Below, one piece after another: positions 1 to 10,087 of a stretch of 64,000 nt of DNA. The notes below the pieces were generated by a model, which saw only the letters and a program-made list of their open reading frames with translations, ran no database searches and was not told the origin of the DNA. The DNA comes from Methylorubrum thiocyanatum. GTDB lineage: Bacteria; Pseudomonadota; Alphaproteobacteria; Rhizobiales; Beijerinckiaceae. The stretch lies in contig JACJIB010000003.1 of NCBI GenBank assembly GCA_014138645.1, positions 1 to 64,000 of the forward strand, written 5' to 3'. The position numbers were made by a program, and so were the translations under genes. Numbering within the stretch: position 1 is the first letter of the stretch; each line of letters begins with the position of its first letter.

Positions 1-126
1 CACGGCGATCTCGTCGAGCCGCGTGGGAGCTTCCTGAGCCTGGGCCGGGCCGGGCATCGCGAGAGGAAGGGCGGCCGCGACGGACAGCAGGGACCAGCCG
101 CAGACGTGGCGGTAAATCGGTGACAT
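1..126 (-). CDS. btuB: TonB-dependent receptor, N-terminal fragment (likely BtuB, vitamin B12)
   Basis: Only the first 42 codons lie in the window; the gene runs off the left edge. The start is the ATG at 126. The fragment has a basic N-terminus, a hydrophobic core (WSLLSVAAALPLAM) and an Ala-X-Ala cleavage site (AQA/QE), so it is a secreted or outer-membrane precursor. The mature part begins EAPTRLDEIAV, and the LDEI-V motif is the typical start of the TonB box and plug region of TonB-dependent receptors. The upstream leader holds a cobalamin riboswitch, which points to corrinoid uptake rather than siderophore uptake. The barrel itself is not visible, so substrate assignment rests on the riboswitch. 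Confidence 0.7.
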   Translation of the reverse strand, partial: MSPIYRHVCGWSLLSVAAALPLAMPGPAQAQEAPTRLDEIAV

Positions 127-254
127 GGGACGGGCAAGCCTCGAGCACAGCGGTGGCACGTCACCGCGAACGAGGCCGAATCGCGTCCGGCCGAGGGCCG
201 TCAGCGTCTCGACACCTGCTGGAATCCCCCGTCCGGCATGGCTCGCGTGTGACC

Positions 255-430
255 ACGGATGACGGCAGGTCTCCTGGCTCGCGGGTCGTCGTCCTCCATC
301 GTCTTCCCAGGCGAGGCGTGCCCAGTGACGTGGTGATGGAGGGCTCTCCGCTCACAGTTGCGGGGGCAGCCGCGGGATTGGGCGCATGGACCCCTCACCG
401 CGTTCCCTTTTGATCCCTTGCGGGAACCGT
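255..430 (-). promoter_or_regulatory. Cobalamin (B12) riboswitch in the leader of the TonB receptor
   Basis: Read on the minus strand, the conserved cobalamin elements appear in the right order. The block CCCCGCAACTGTGAGCGG is at 366-349. A CACTG/CTGGGAAG block spans about 330-303. The 3' signature CCAGGAGACCTGCCGT is at about 277-262. Adenosylcobalamin binding normally lowers expression of the downstream gene. Here that gene is the TonB receptor starting at 126, about 130 nt beyond the aptamer. I did not resolve the expression platform. Confidence 0.9.
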
Positions 431-551
431 CAACGGCCAAGCTAGGAGCAGAGCGGTACCGCGGTCAATCGCTCCGTCGATGTTTGTGCAACAATATTAC
501 ATCGGCCCCGGAGCCGGGTGCGCGCGGCGGGCGACCCCACGAGGCGGCAAG

Positions 552-618
552 AAAAAAGGCCGCCCCGATTGGAGCGGCCCGAAGTCTAGGGAGGAAACGC
601 CCAAGAAGGGCTACGGGG
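552..618 (-). ncRNA. Candidate trans-acting small RNA, suhB/MmgR-like
   Basis: On the minus strand there is a short hairpin (GCCC-ttctt-GGGC, 611-599). It is followed by a single-stranded CU-rich stretch GTTTCCTCCCTAGAC (598-584), complementary to a Shine-Dalgarno sequence. A GC-rich rho-independent terminator (stem 579-558) with six Ts follows. This hairpin, anti-SD box and terminator order resembles the alphaproteobacterial suhB/MmgR RNA family, as I remember it. No minus-strand gene precedes the terminator closely, so the terminator is otherwise unexplained. The 5' end is estimated and I could not place a convincing promoter. Confidence 0.6.
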
Positions 619-784
619 CCGCGACGCCATCGCGATCCCGTATGACCGCTATTTGTCACGTTGCACTGCACAATACAACGGACCGCGTGTCGGAACGGCC
701 ATGCGCGGCTCGCATATGTTGGCTTGGCCCGGTGGAGCCAATCGGCCGCTTGCGGGTTCCGGTCGTCCGGATTCCCCACCATGG

Positions 785-925
785 ATGCCTGAGATGCCCC
801 GCTGGATGTACGCCTTCCCCGTCGTGCTGCTGATCATGGCGGCCGTCGTCGTCTTCGCCTTCACCCGCACCGGCCCGACCGACAACCAGAACACCCACGC
901 CCCGGCGACGGGCCAGACCCACTGA
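785..925 (+). CDS. Small single-pass membrane protein, unknown function
   Basis: A 43-46 residue protein with start at 785 or at the in-frame ATG at 794. It consists of a short N-terminus (MPRWMYAF), one strongly hydrophobic segment of about 18 residues (PVVLLIMAAVVVFAF) and a polar tail ending in QTH. I do not recognise a family. No strong ribosome-binding site is visible, but the amphipathic layout is typical of small alphaproteobacterial membrane proteins. Confidence 0.45.
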   Translation: MPEMPRWMYAFPVVLLIMAAVVVFAFTRTGPTDNQNTHAPATGQTH

Positions 926-1021
926 CGCGACCGCCTTCCAGGGGGCTCCCGATTCCCTGATCCCGTCCGGCCCGAAAATTGCGAAATCGGTTGGGACGGG
1001 AGCGTTCGAAGGGGAAGGGCG

Positions 1022-1441
1022 ATGCGCATCGGATGCGTGCTGGTGTTGACCGGGCTGGCAGTTCCGTCCGGGGCCGGGGCGCTCGACGCACCGGCGGATG
1101 TCGTCGCCTTCGCCGGAGCCGCCCGTCACCATATCGGTGAGCGCGTCACCCTCGATCACTGCCATCTCGTCTACGCCAACGAGGACGAGATCACCTGTAT
1201 CGGCCTGTCGCCGCAGGACGCGGACGGAACGGTCCGCGCGGCCGGCAAGCTCTTGATCCGGGTCGCTGCGGCGGAGACGCGGGGTCGCACGCGTGCCCTG
1301 GCCATGTGCGCCGGTGGCGGTCTCGGAGAGGATTGCGAGGTGAGCGTGTCGGGTGAGGTGTTCGATGCCTCCCGCTCGTTCGGTCTCGGCGAGGCGCAGT
1401 TGATGGGCTTGCGCGAGGCGACGATCTGCTGGCCTGACTGA
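1022..1441 (+). CDS. Exported hypothetical protein with four or more cysteines
   Basis: This 139-residue protein has an N-terminal signal sequence (about residues 1-20, ending near GAGA/LDAP) and a purine-rich ribosome site (GGGGAAGGGCG) just before the ATG. The mature part contains Cys residues in DHCHL, ITCIG, MCAGGG, EDCEV and ICWPD, which could form disulfides in the periplasm. I recognise no domain. It stands alone between short intergenic regions. Confidence 0.65.
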   Translation: MRIGCVLVLTGLAVPSGAGALDAPADVVAFAGAARHHIGERVTLDHCHLVYANEDEITCIGLSPQDADGTVRAAGKLLIRVAAAETRGRTRALAMCAGGGLGEDCEVSVSGEVFDASRSFGLGEAQLMGLREATICWPD

Positions 1442-1566
1442 GCGTTGCAGCCCGCCGAACGGCCCTCGTACGGTCATGCCGGTGGCAAGGGGCGGACGTG
1501 CCGCAACCGCCCTGGAGCCTGAACCGGGGAGAGGCTAGCGCGTTGCAACTCCAAGGGAGTCAACCA

Positions 1567-1827
1567 ATGATCGCACGTCTTATCTCCGCTGCGGCCCTGA
1601 CGGCCGTCTTCGCCGCCCCCGCCTTTGCCCAGGGGCCCGCACAGACCGGAACCGGCGGTGATCCGGCTTCCACGATCTACGCGCCGAATACCTCGTCCGT
1701 CGGCCGGACGATGCCGCCCGCCGGAGGCGGCGAGCGGCGCGATCCGAGCAGCATCGATCGCGAGACGGCCATGGAGAAGAAGGACGACAAGATCGATACC
1801 GGAATCTGCATCGGCTGCGACAAGTAG
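1567..1827 (+). CDS. Small exported protein, unknown function
   Basis: An 86-residue protein. I chose the ATG at 1567 because AGGGAG lies seven bases upstream and a clean signal peptide (residues 1-20, cleavage AFA/QG) then starts at residue 1. The frame is open further upstream. The mature part is polar and low in complexity, rich in Gly, Pro and Thr, and ends with a CIGCDK motif that offers a CxxC pair. No family recognised. It is convergent with ccmB. Confidence 0.65.
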   Translation: MIARLISAAALTAVFAAPAFAQGPAQTGTGGDPASTIYAPNTSSVGRTMPPAGGGERRDPSSIDRETAMEKKDDKIDTGICIGCDK

Positions 1828-1867
1828 GATCGGCCGAACGGCGTTTTCCCCTCTCTCCGCCTTCGGT

Positions 1868-2536
1868 TCACTCCGACCAGCGGAGCGCGGCGGCGGCGGC
1901 CAGGGTGCCTGTCACCGCCGCGATGAGGCTCAGGGCTGCCAGCACCGTCAAGGGGGTCGTGAACGGCACCGTACCGCCGAGCGCGGCCTCTGCCGCCGAG
2001 ACGCCGAAGATCAGGGTCGGGATCATCAGCGGCAGCACGACGATCGCCAGGATCAGACCGCCACGGCGGATCGTGGCGGTCAGTGCCGCACCGACCGCAC
2101 CGACGAAGGCCAGCGCCGGCGTGCCGAGGGCGAGCGTCAGCGCCGTGGCTGCCATGGCTTTCGGGGAGAGCGCGACCAGCAGGCCGAACAGCGGCGAAGC
2201 AAGGGCGAGGGGCAGGCCGGTCGTGAGCCAGGAGGCCAGCACCTTGGCCAGCACGACCACTTCCAGCGGTACGGCGGCGCCCGTCATCAGGTCGAGCGAG
2301 CCGTCCTCCTCGTCGGATTGAAACAGCCGGTCGAGGCCGATCAAGGTGGCGAGCACCGCCGAGAGCCAGAGGATGGCGGGGCCGATCCGCGATAGCAGAT
2401 TCAGGTCGGGCCCGAGCGCGAAGGGCACGAGCACCACGATCATCAGGAAGAAGACGAGCGACAGCGCGCCCGAGCCGCCGACCCGGGCGGCGAGCTTCAG
2501 ATCGCGGGCGAGCAAGGCGGAGAAGGCGCGGATCAC
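1868..2536 (-). CDS. ccmB: Heme exporter membrane protein CcmB
   Basis: A 222-residue integral membrane protein of the usual CcmB length. It has about six hydrophobic segments; the first is SLVFFLMIVVLVPFALG. The family motifs LFQSDEEDGSLD and PLEVVVLAK sit in the first cytoplasmic loop. With CcmA it forms the ABC module of the System I cytochrome c maturation pathway that releases holo-CcmE. It starts with GTG at 2536, overlapping the ccmA stop by four bases (GTGA), so the two are translationally coupled. Other ccm genes are not adjacent here. Confidence 0.93.
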   Translation of the reverse strand: MIRAFSALLARDLKLAARVGGSGALSLVFFLMIVVLVPFALGPDLNLLSRIGPAILWLSAVLATLIGLDRLFQSDEEDGSLDLMTGAAVPLEVVVLAKVLASWLTTGLPLALASPLFGLLVALSPKAMAATALTLALGTPALAFVGAVGAALTATIRRGGLILAIVVLPLMIPTLIFGVSAAEAALGGTVPFTTPLTVLAALSLIAAVTGTLAAAAALRWSE

Positions 2537-3183
2537 AGCCAGTTCTCCGTCTCGAACGTGTCCTCCTCGCACCTGTCGTCGACCGCGGCGGCAGCGATGC
2601 GCAGCTCGCGGGCATCCTCCAGGCCGAGCGCTTGGTGCGTTGCGGCAATCACGAGGCCGCCTTCGGCCCGGTGGCGCCCCATCAGGCCGGCCAGCACCCC
2701 CTGCGAGGCGAGGTCGAGCGCGGCGGTCGGTTCGTCGAGGAGCCAGAGCGGACGGCGGCAGACCAGGAGCCGCGCCAGCGCTACCCGCCGCCGCTGCCCC
2801 GCCGACAGGTAGCCGACGGGCAGCCGCGCCACGTGCGGCAGACCCATCGCATCCAGGGCGGCCTGCGGCGAGGCCGCCGGATGGCCGAGGAGATCGCGGG
2901 CGAATTCCAGGTTCTCGGTGGCGGTCAGCGCCGATTTCAGCCCGTCGCGATGTCCGATCACGTGAAGGCATTCCGGCAGGGTCGCCTCGCCGATGCCCTC
3001 GGCCCGGATCGTACCGGCATCGGGCTTGAGGCGTCCGGCGAGCATCGTCAGCAGGCTCGACTTGCCCGCGCCGTTGCGCCCGGTAACCATCAGTCCCTCG
3101 CCCGGTTCGAGGGTGAAGGACAAGCCGGAAAAGATCCGCCGCCCGGAACGGCGGCAGGCGAGGTTCTCGACGATCAACCGCAC
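2533..3183 (-). CDS. ccmA: Cytochrome c biogenesis ATP-binding protein CcmA
   Basis: A 216-residue ABC ATPase, the normal CcmA size. The Walker A motif GRNGAGKS lies at about 35-42, the signature LSAGQ at 126-130 and Walker B LWLLDEP at 146-152. The start is the GTG at 3183, preceded by GAAGG at a usable distance. The open frame continues upstream, but the homologous sequence (RLIVENLACRR) begins here. It energises the CcmAB complex at the inner membrane during c-type cytochrome assembly and is coupled to ccmB. Confidence 0.92.
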   Translation of the reverse strand: MRLIVENLACRRSGRRIFSGLSFTLEPGEGLMVTGRNGAGKSSLLTMLAGRLKPDAGTIRAEGIGEATLPECLHVIGHRDGLKSALTATENLEFARDLLGHPAASPQAALDAMGLPHVARLPVGYLSAGQRRRVALARLLVCRRPLWLLDEPTAALDLASQGVLAGLMGRHRAEGGLVIAATHQALGLEDARELRIAAAAVDDRCEEDTFETENWL

Positions 3184-3925
3184 GGTTCGGCCTTCGATGA
3201 GGGAAAAGTCCGCACGTCTCGTCGTCACCCCAGGGACGGCCGGTGGATCTTCCCCTCGTCGCGAGGGATCGACGGCCTCGCGCGGCCTATAGCCCATCGT
3301 CCGGCACGGCGCGAACCGTGCGGGCCGGCCTCGCTTCGATTGAGGGCGGGAGGATTCAGCCTTGAGCCACGATCGCCGATCATCGACGCCGATCCGGCTC
3401 TGCAGGCTCCGCCCCGCCCGACCGGAGAGGAGGCAGCTCGGGGTCCCACTGCATTGGAAGGACGCGCGCCGTCGAAGGCCCGGCTTGGCCGCCCGATTCC
3501 GGACCGGCTCGACCCGTTCCGGGCAGCGGAGCGCCGCTGCTACACCTGCGCCGAACCAGCGCCGACGAGGACTGAGCGCGGCCTCTGGACGGAACACTGG
3601 CCCACACCTTTGCGCGCCGCCTAGTGACGGAATGTCACTCGCGCGCCTGTGTCATCGGGCCAGTAGCGGCCAATTTCGAAACGTTCTATAGACCGGCGCA
3701 GGCTGCGCCGCGCGATCATTCAAGGGCGTCCAAACCGCCCCTCGCGCACCATCCTGAGTGTTTTCCGCGAGGGCCCCGGCGCCCGGGGCTCCGTCGAACG
3801 CACTCGCTACCCGGGCACCCCCGGGGCGGCGCGCGCTCCTTGGAGCGCATCCGGCCGAACACCTCTCGTGGCGCAGGTTATGCCTGCTCCGTGTTCGCTA
3901 ACGCCAGCTCAGGACCCGACTCGCC
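3184..3925. other. Intergenic region, divergent ccmA/acnA leaders
   Basis: About 740 bases with no frame that I can support as a gene on either strand. It must hold the promoters for ccmAB (leftward) and acnA (rightward). A small inverted repeat (GGCGCAG-gct-GCGCC-like) lies near 3695-3712. The 3720-3880 stretch is very GC-rich, with several short palindromes. I see no recognisable riboswitch. Confidence 0.5.
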
Positions 3926-6625
<2,700 letters not shown>

Positions 6626-6651
6626 TCGCCGCCCTCGCTCGCGCAAGTTGA

Positions 6652-6682
6652 AAGCCTCTCCCGCAAGGGAGGGGCTTTTTCA
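6652..6682 (+). terminator. Rho-independent terminator after acnA
   Basis: The stem AGCC-CTCCC / GGGAG-GGCT with a GCAA tetraloop is followed by a run of five Ts. It lies 27 bases past the acnA stop. Confidence 0.9.
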
Positions 6683-6819
6683 TTCAGCGGGCCGCTCCTC
6701 GTGATGAGGAACGACGCGGCAGCCGCCGCGACTCGACGTCTCGTCGGCACATCGGCTATCGCCGCTCTCCCGAACACTCCGCCCGGTCGACGCGGCGGGC
6801 ATCCTGGGAAGCGACCTCC

Positions 6820-7119
6820 ATGATCCTCGAAATCGCGCAGATCGATCTGAAGCCCGGCACGGAAGCCGAGTTCGAGGCCGCCATCGCCAAGGCCGCCGAG
6901 ATCTTCCGCGCCGCCGCCGGCTGCCGCAGCTTCGCCGTGCGGCGCTCCGTCGAGAAGCCGCAGCGCTACCGCCTGCTGATCGAGTGGGATACGCTGGAGG
7001 CGCACACCCAGGACTTCACTGGCTCGCAGGCCTGGAAGGACTACCGGGCGATGGTCTCTCCGTACTTCGAGGCCCCGCCCCAGGTGGAGCACACCGAACT
7101 GACGCTTCAGGCGTTCTGA
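6820..7119 (+). CDS. ABM-domain (antibiotic biosynthesis monooxygenase-like) protein
   Basis: A 99-residue protein with the ABM ferredoxin-like fold pattern. It begins MILEIAQIDLKPG, carries the central EAAIAKAAEIFRAAAGCRSF helix-strand, and has RYRLLIEWDTLEAHTQDF followed by FTGSQAWKDYRAMV. Such small dimeric proteins are cofactor-free monooxygenases, heme-degrading enzymes or stress-response proteins; the sequence does not say which. It lies 40 bases upstream of the zeta-GST gene and may be co-transcribed with it. Confidence 0.8.
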   Translation: MILEIAQIDLKPGTEAEFEAAIAKAAEIFRAAAGCRSFAVRRSVEKPQRYRLLIEWDTLEAHTQDFTGSQAWKDYRAMVSPYFEAPPQVEHTELTLQAF

Positions 7120-7159
7120 ACGGCCGCCAAGGGCCGGACCACGAAGGGGAGACGGTCTC

Positions 7160-7807
7160 GTGAAGATGTACGGCAACTGGCGCTCGGCGGCGGCTTTCCG
7201 TGTGCGCATCGCCCTCAATCTCAAGGGCATCGCCTACGAAGAGGTGTTCCTCGATCTCGACGCCGGCGATCAGCACAAGCCCGACTTTCTCAAGATCAAT
7301 CCGCAAGGCGCGGTGCCGGCCCTGTTCGACGGCGACGGGCCGCCGCTGACGCAGTCCCTGGCGATCCTCGATTATCTCGAGGAGACCCGTCCCGGCGTCT
7401 CGCTGCTCCCCGAGGAGCCGCGGGCGCGGGCACGGGCCCGCTCGCTCGCTCAGGTCGTCGCCTGCGACACCCACCCCCTCTACGTGCCGCGGGTGCGCAC
7501 CTTCCTCATGGAACATTACGGCCTGCCGCGGGAGCGGATGCTGGAGTTCCTGCGCAACGCCTTCACCACCGGCCTCAAGACCCTGGAGACCCGCCTCTCC
7601 ACCGAGCCGGGCACCGGCCGGTTCTGCCAGGGCGACGCGGTGAGCCACGCCGATCTGTGCCTCATCAGCCTGTGGGTCGGCACCGGGATCTTCGACATCG
7701 AGACCGCCCCCTACCCGACGGTGAAGCGGATCGCCGAGGAACTGCTCGCGCTCGATGCGGTCGCCCGTGCCCATCCCCTTCGGCAGCCCGGCGCCCCTGC
7801 TTCGTAA
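7160..7807 (+). CDS. maiA: Maleylacetoacetate isomerase / zeta-class glutathione S-transferase
   Basis: A 215-residue two-domain GST. The N-terminal thioredoxin-like domain has the zeta-type segment RSAAAFRVRIALNLKGI, then INPQGAVPAL and the glutathione-binding QSLAILDYLEE. The C-terminal helical domain contains FCQGDAVSHADLCL. The eukaryotic SSCSW catalytic motif is here RSAAAFR, so the motif Cys is absent, as in some bacterial relatives. The canonical reaction is maleylacetoacetate to fumarylacetoacetate in tyrosine breakdown, but no other tyrosine-pathway gene is nearby and the substrate could be another cis-enol acid. It starts at GTG 7160 after GGGGAGA. Confidence 0.85.
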   Translation: MKMYGNWRSAAAFRVRIALNLKGIAYEEVFLDLDAGDQHKPDFLKINPQGAVPALFDGDGPPLTQSLAILDYLEETRPGVSLLPEEPRARARARSLAQVVACDTHPLYVPRVRTFLMEHYGLPRERMLEFLRNAFTTGLKTLETRLSTEPGTGRFCQGDAVSHADLCLISLWVGTGIFDIETAPYPTVKRIAEELLALDAVARAHPLRQPGAPAS

Positions 7808-7966
7808 GGCAAAAAAATTTTTTTATGAAAACGCCCGGTCAGTAATGCAGGATTTGCGTCGCAGGCACGTTGCGAACGTGTGGGTGCTTGCACGGTTACT
7901 GATGTAAGATCATTCCAAACTGAAGGGCCGCTGGCAGAAGCGGGCCGCGAGGCGAGTGGGGCGAGG

Positions 7967-9298
7967 ATGGTTCCGAGCGAATCGGTCACGGATCAGCACA
8001 AGATCGTCGTCGTGGGAGGAGGGGCCGCCGGGCTGGAGCTGGTGACCAAGCTCGGCAACAAGTACGGCAAGCGCGGCAAGGCGCATGTCACGCTGGTGGA
8101 CCGGGCGCGCACCCATATCTGGAAGCCGCTTCTGCACGAGGTCGCCGCCGGCTCGCTCGATGTCGGCCACCACGCGGTCGATTACCTGCACCACGCCCAC
8201 GCCAATCACTTCCGCTACCGGATCGGCGAGATGACCGGTCTCGATCGTGAGAAGCGGGTGATCCGTCTCGCCGCCAGCCGCGACAGCGAGGGGCGCGAGG
8301 TCACCCCCGTGCGCGACATCCCCTACGACACGCTGATCATGGCGGTGGGCTCCACCACCAACGATTTTGGCACGCCGGGTGTGGCCGAGCACGCCATCGC
8401 CCTCGACACCAAGGAGCAGGCGCTGCGCTTCCATCAGCGGCTCGTCAACGGCATGCTGCGCGCCCACACCCAGGAGGGGCCGGTGCGCCCCGGTCAGCTC
8501 CACGTCGCCGTGATCGGCGCGGGGGCGACCGGCACCGAGTTGGCGGCAGAGTTGCATCGCACCACCCGCGAGGTCGCCCGCACCGGCCTCGACCGCATCG
8601 ATCCGGCCAAGGATCTCAAGATCACCCTGATCGAGGCGGCCGACCGCATCCTGCCGGCGGTGCCGCAGCGGCTCGCGGTCGAGGTGATGGGGCAACTCGC
8701 CAAGATCGGCGTCGAGGTGCGGGTGCAGGCCCGCGTCACCGAGGTGCGGGCCGACGGCGTTCAGCTCGCCGATGGCGGCTTCATTCCCTCCGAACTCGTG
8801 GTCTGGGCCGCGGGCGTGAAGGGGCCGGCCTTTCTCAAGGATCTCGGCGGGTTGGAAAGCACCCGCAACAACCAGCTCGTCGTGACGGCGACGCTGCAGA
8901 CCTCCCGCGACCCGGACGTCTTCGCCATGGGGGACTGCGCCTATCTCGTGGAGGAGGGCTCGCAGACGCCGATCCCGCCGCGGGCCCAGGCCGCCCACCA
9001 GCAGGCCTCGCACCTCTATGGGCAGATGGCCAATCGCCTCGCTGGTAAACCGCTGAAGCCGTTCAAGTATCGCGACTTCGGCTCGCTGGTCTCGCTCGGC
9101 GAGTACACCGCGGTCGGCAACCTGATGGGCTTCATCCAGGGGAAGAACATGTTCATCGCCGGCCTCTTCGCCCGGCTGATGTACCGCTCGCTCTACAAGA
9201 TGCACGAGACGGCGGTGAACGGCTGGTGGAAGACGAGCCTCGATGCCCTGGCCCGGGCGCTCACCCGTCGCACCGAGCCGCGGGTCAAACTGCACTGA
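7967..9298 (+). CDS. ndh: Type II NADH:quinone oxidoreductase (NDH-2)
   Basis: A 443-residue FAD flavoprotein. The first dinucleotide fold VVVGGGAAGLELV binds FAD and the second, VIGAGATGTELAAEL, binds NADH. The family segments VWAAGVKGP and VFAMGDCA follow, then QAAHQQASHL. The C-terminal part has the amphipathic membrane-anchoring helix region (MGFIQGKNMFIAGLFARLMYR). It transfers electrons from NADH to quinone at the inner membrane without pumping protons. The start is the ATG at 7967 behind GGGGCGAGG; a GTG-initiated extension from 7880 is possible but unneeded. Confidence 0.92.
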   Translation: MVPSESVTDQHKIVVVGGGAAGLELVTKLGNKYGKRGKAHVTLVDRARTHIWKPLLHEVAAGSLDVGHHAVDYLHHAHANHFRYRIGEMTGLDREKRVIRLAASRDSEGREVTPVRDIPYDTLIMAVGSTTNDFGTPGVAEHAIALDTKEQALRFHQRLVNGMLRAHTQEGPVRPGQLHVAVIGAGATGTELAAELHRTTREVARTGLDRIDPAKDLKITLIEAADRILPAVPQRLAVEVMGQLAKIGVEVRVQARVTEVRADGVQLADGGFIPSELVVWAAGVKGPAFLKDLGGLESTRNNQLVVTATLQTSRDPDVFAMGDCAYLVEEGSQTPIPPRAQAAHQQASHLYGQMANRLAGKPLKPFKYRDFGSLVSLGEYTAVGNLMGFIQGKNMFIAGLFARLMYRSLYKMHETAVNGWWKTSLDALARALTRRTEPRVKLH

Positions 9299-9382
9299 CG
9301 AAGGGTCCGGCTTGATCCGGCGGCCGGGTGCGTCATGTTCCGGTCCGCCGGCCCGAAGAAGGAGCCGGCGTAAGGAGACGCC

Positions 9383-9709
9383 ATGATCCTCGTCAGCGTG
9401 ATGTATCCGAGCGGCGCCGGCACCCGCTTCGACATGGACTACTATCTCAACAAGCACATGCCGCTGGTCAGCAAGCGCTGGACCTCGAAGGGACTCCACG
9501 ATTACACGGTGGTGAAGGGTGTCGGTACGCCGGATGGCGGGGCGCCGCCCTATCAGGTCGTGGCGCATCTGCGTTTCGAATCGGCGGATGCGTTCAAGGC
9601 CGCGGCGACGGCGGACGGGCCGGAAATCTTCGGGGACATCCCGAACTTCACCGATACGCAACCGGCGGTGCAGCTCAGCGACTTCGCGGCGTCGGAAGTG
9701 AGAGGCTGA
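9383..9709 (+). CDS. EthD-domain protein
   Basis: A 108-residue single-domain EthD protein (dimeric alpha/beta barrel). The diagnostic segment FDMDYYLNKHMPLV is at about residues 15-28 and a second strand-helix pair is at PYQVVAHLRFESADAFK. EthD proteins accompany monooxygenases or act in polyketide-like chemistry; no such partner is adjacent, so the substrate is unknown. TAAGGAG lies seven bases upstream of the ATG. The stop overlaps the next start (TGATG). Confidence 0.88.
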   Translation: MILVSVMYPSGAGTRFDMDYYLNKHMPLVSKRWTSKGLHDYTVVKGVGTPDGGAPPYQVVAHLRFESADAFKAAATADGPEIFGDIPNFTDTQPAVQLSDFAASEVRG

Positions 9710-10017
9710 TGATCGACATCATCAAGCAGATTCAGGAGGCCAATCCGGCGCTCGGCACGACGATCATCGTGCTGCGCTCCGATTCGCGGGCGCTCGCCGA
9801 TCCGGCGACGCTGACGCCGGAGGCGCGGGCGTGGCTCGATGCCCAGGCGCCCGACGCCCGCCTCTCACAGGAGACGGTGTTGCTCGCGCCCTATCCGGGT
9901 GCGGCGCCGGCGGAGCGCACCGTGACGGTGCTCGCTTTCTCCGATGCGCGCCATCTGGCCGCCTTCGCCACGGCCTGGACCGGCGATCCGACGCTCGATG
10001 ATGACGCGGCCGCCTGA
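9709..10017 (+). CDS. Conserved-looking hypothetical protein coupled to EthD gene
   Basis: A 102-residue protein translated from the ATG that overlaps the EthD stop by one base, so it is translationally coupled. It is soluble, begins MIDIIKQIQEANPALG and ends in an acidic DDDAAA tail. I recognise no domain. The frame has the expected GC bias of its neighbours. Coupling implies a joint role with the EthD protein. Confidence 0.6.
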   Translation: MIDIIKQIQEANPALGTTIIVLRSDSRALADPATLTPEARAWLDAQAPDARLSQETVLLAPYPGAAPAERTVTVLAFSDARHLAAFATAWTGDPTLDDDAAA

Positions 10018-10026
10018 ATCGCGGCC

Positions 10027-10060
10027 GGGGCCGCACCTGCCTCACCGGCAGGGCGGCCCC
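10027..10060. terminator. Strong inverted repeat between convergent genes
   Basis: GGGGCCGC-a-CCTGCC pairs with GGCAGG-GCGGCCCC around a short loop. It lies between the EthD-pair stop (10017) and the chemoreceptor stop (10088). No T tract follows, so it is a factor-assisted or bidirectional terminator at best. Confidence 0.5.
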
Positions 10061-10087
10061 GATCTGACCTGACGATGCTGCGGCGGC

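Noticed and set aside
7808..7830. An A/T run (AAAAAAATTTTTTT) as a terminator
   Set aside because: The run itself is palindromic, but I see no GC-rich stem preceding it. It is probably part of the ndh promoter region.
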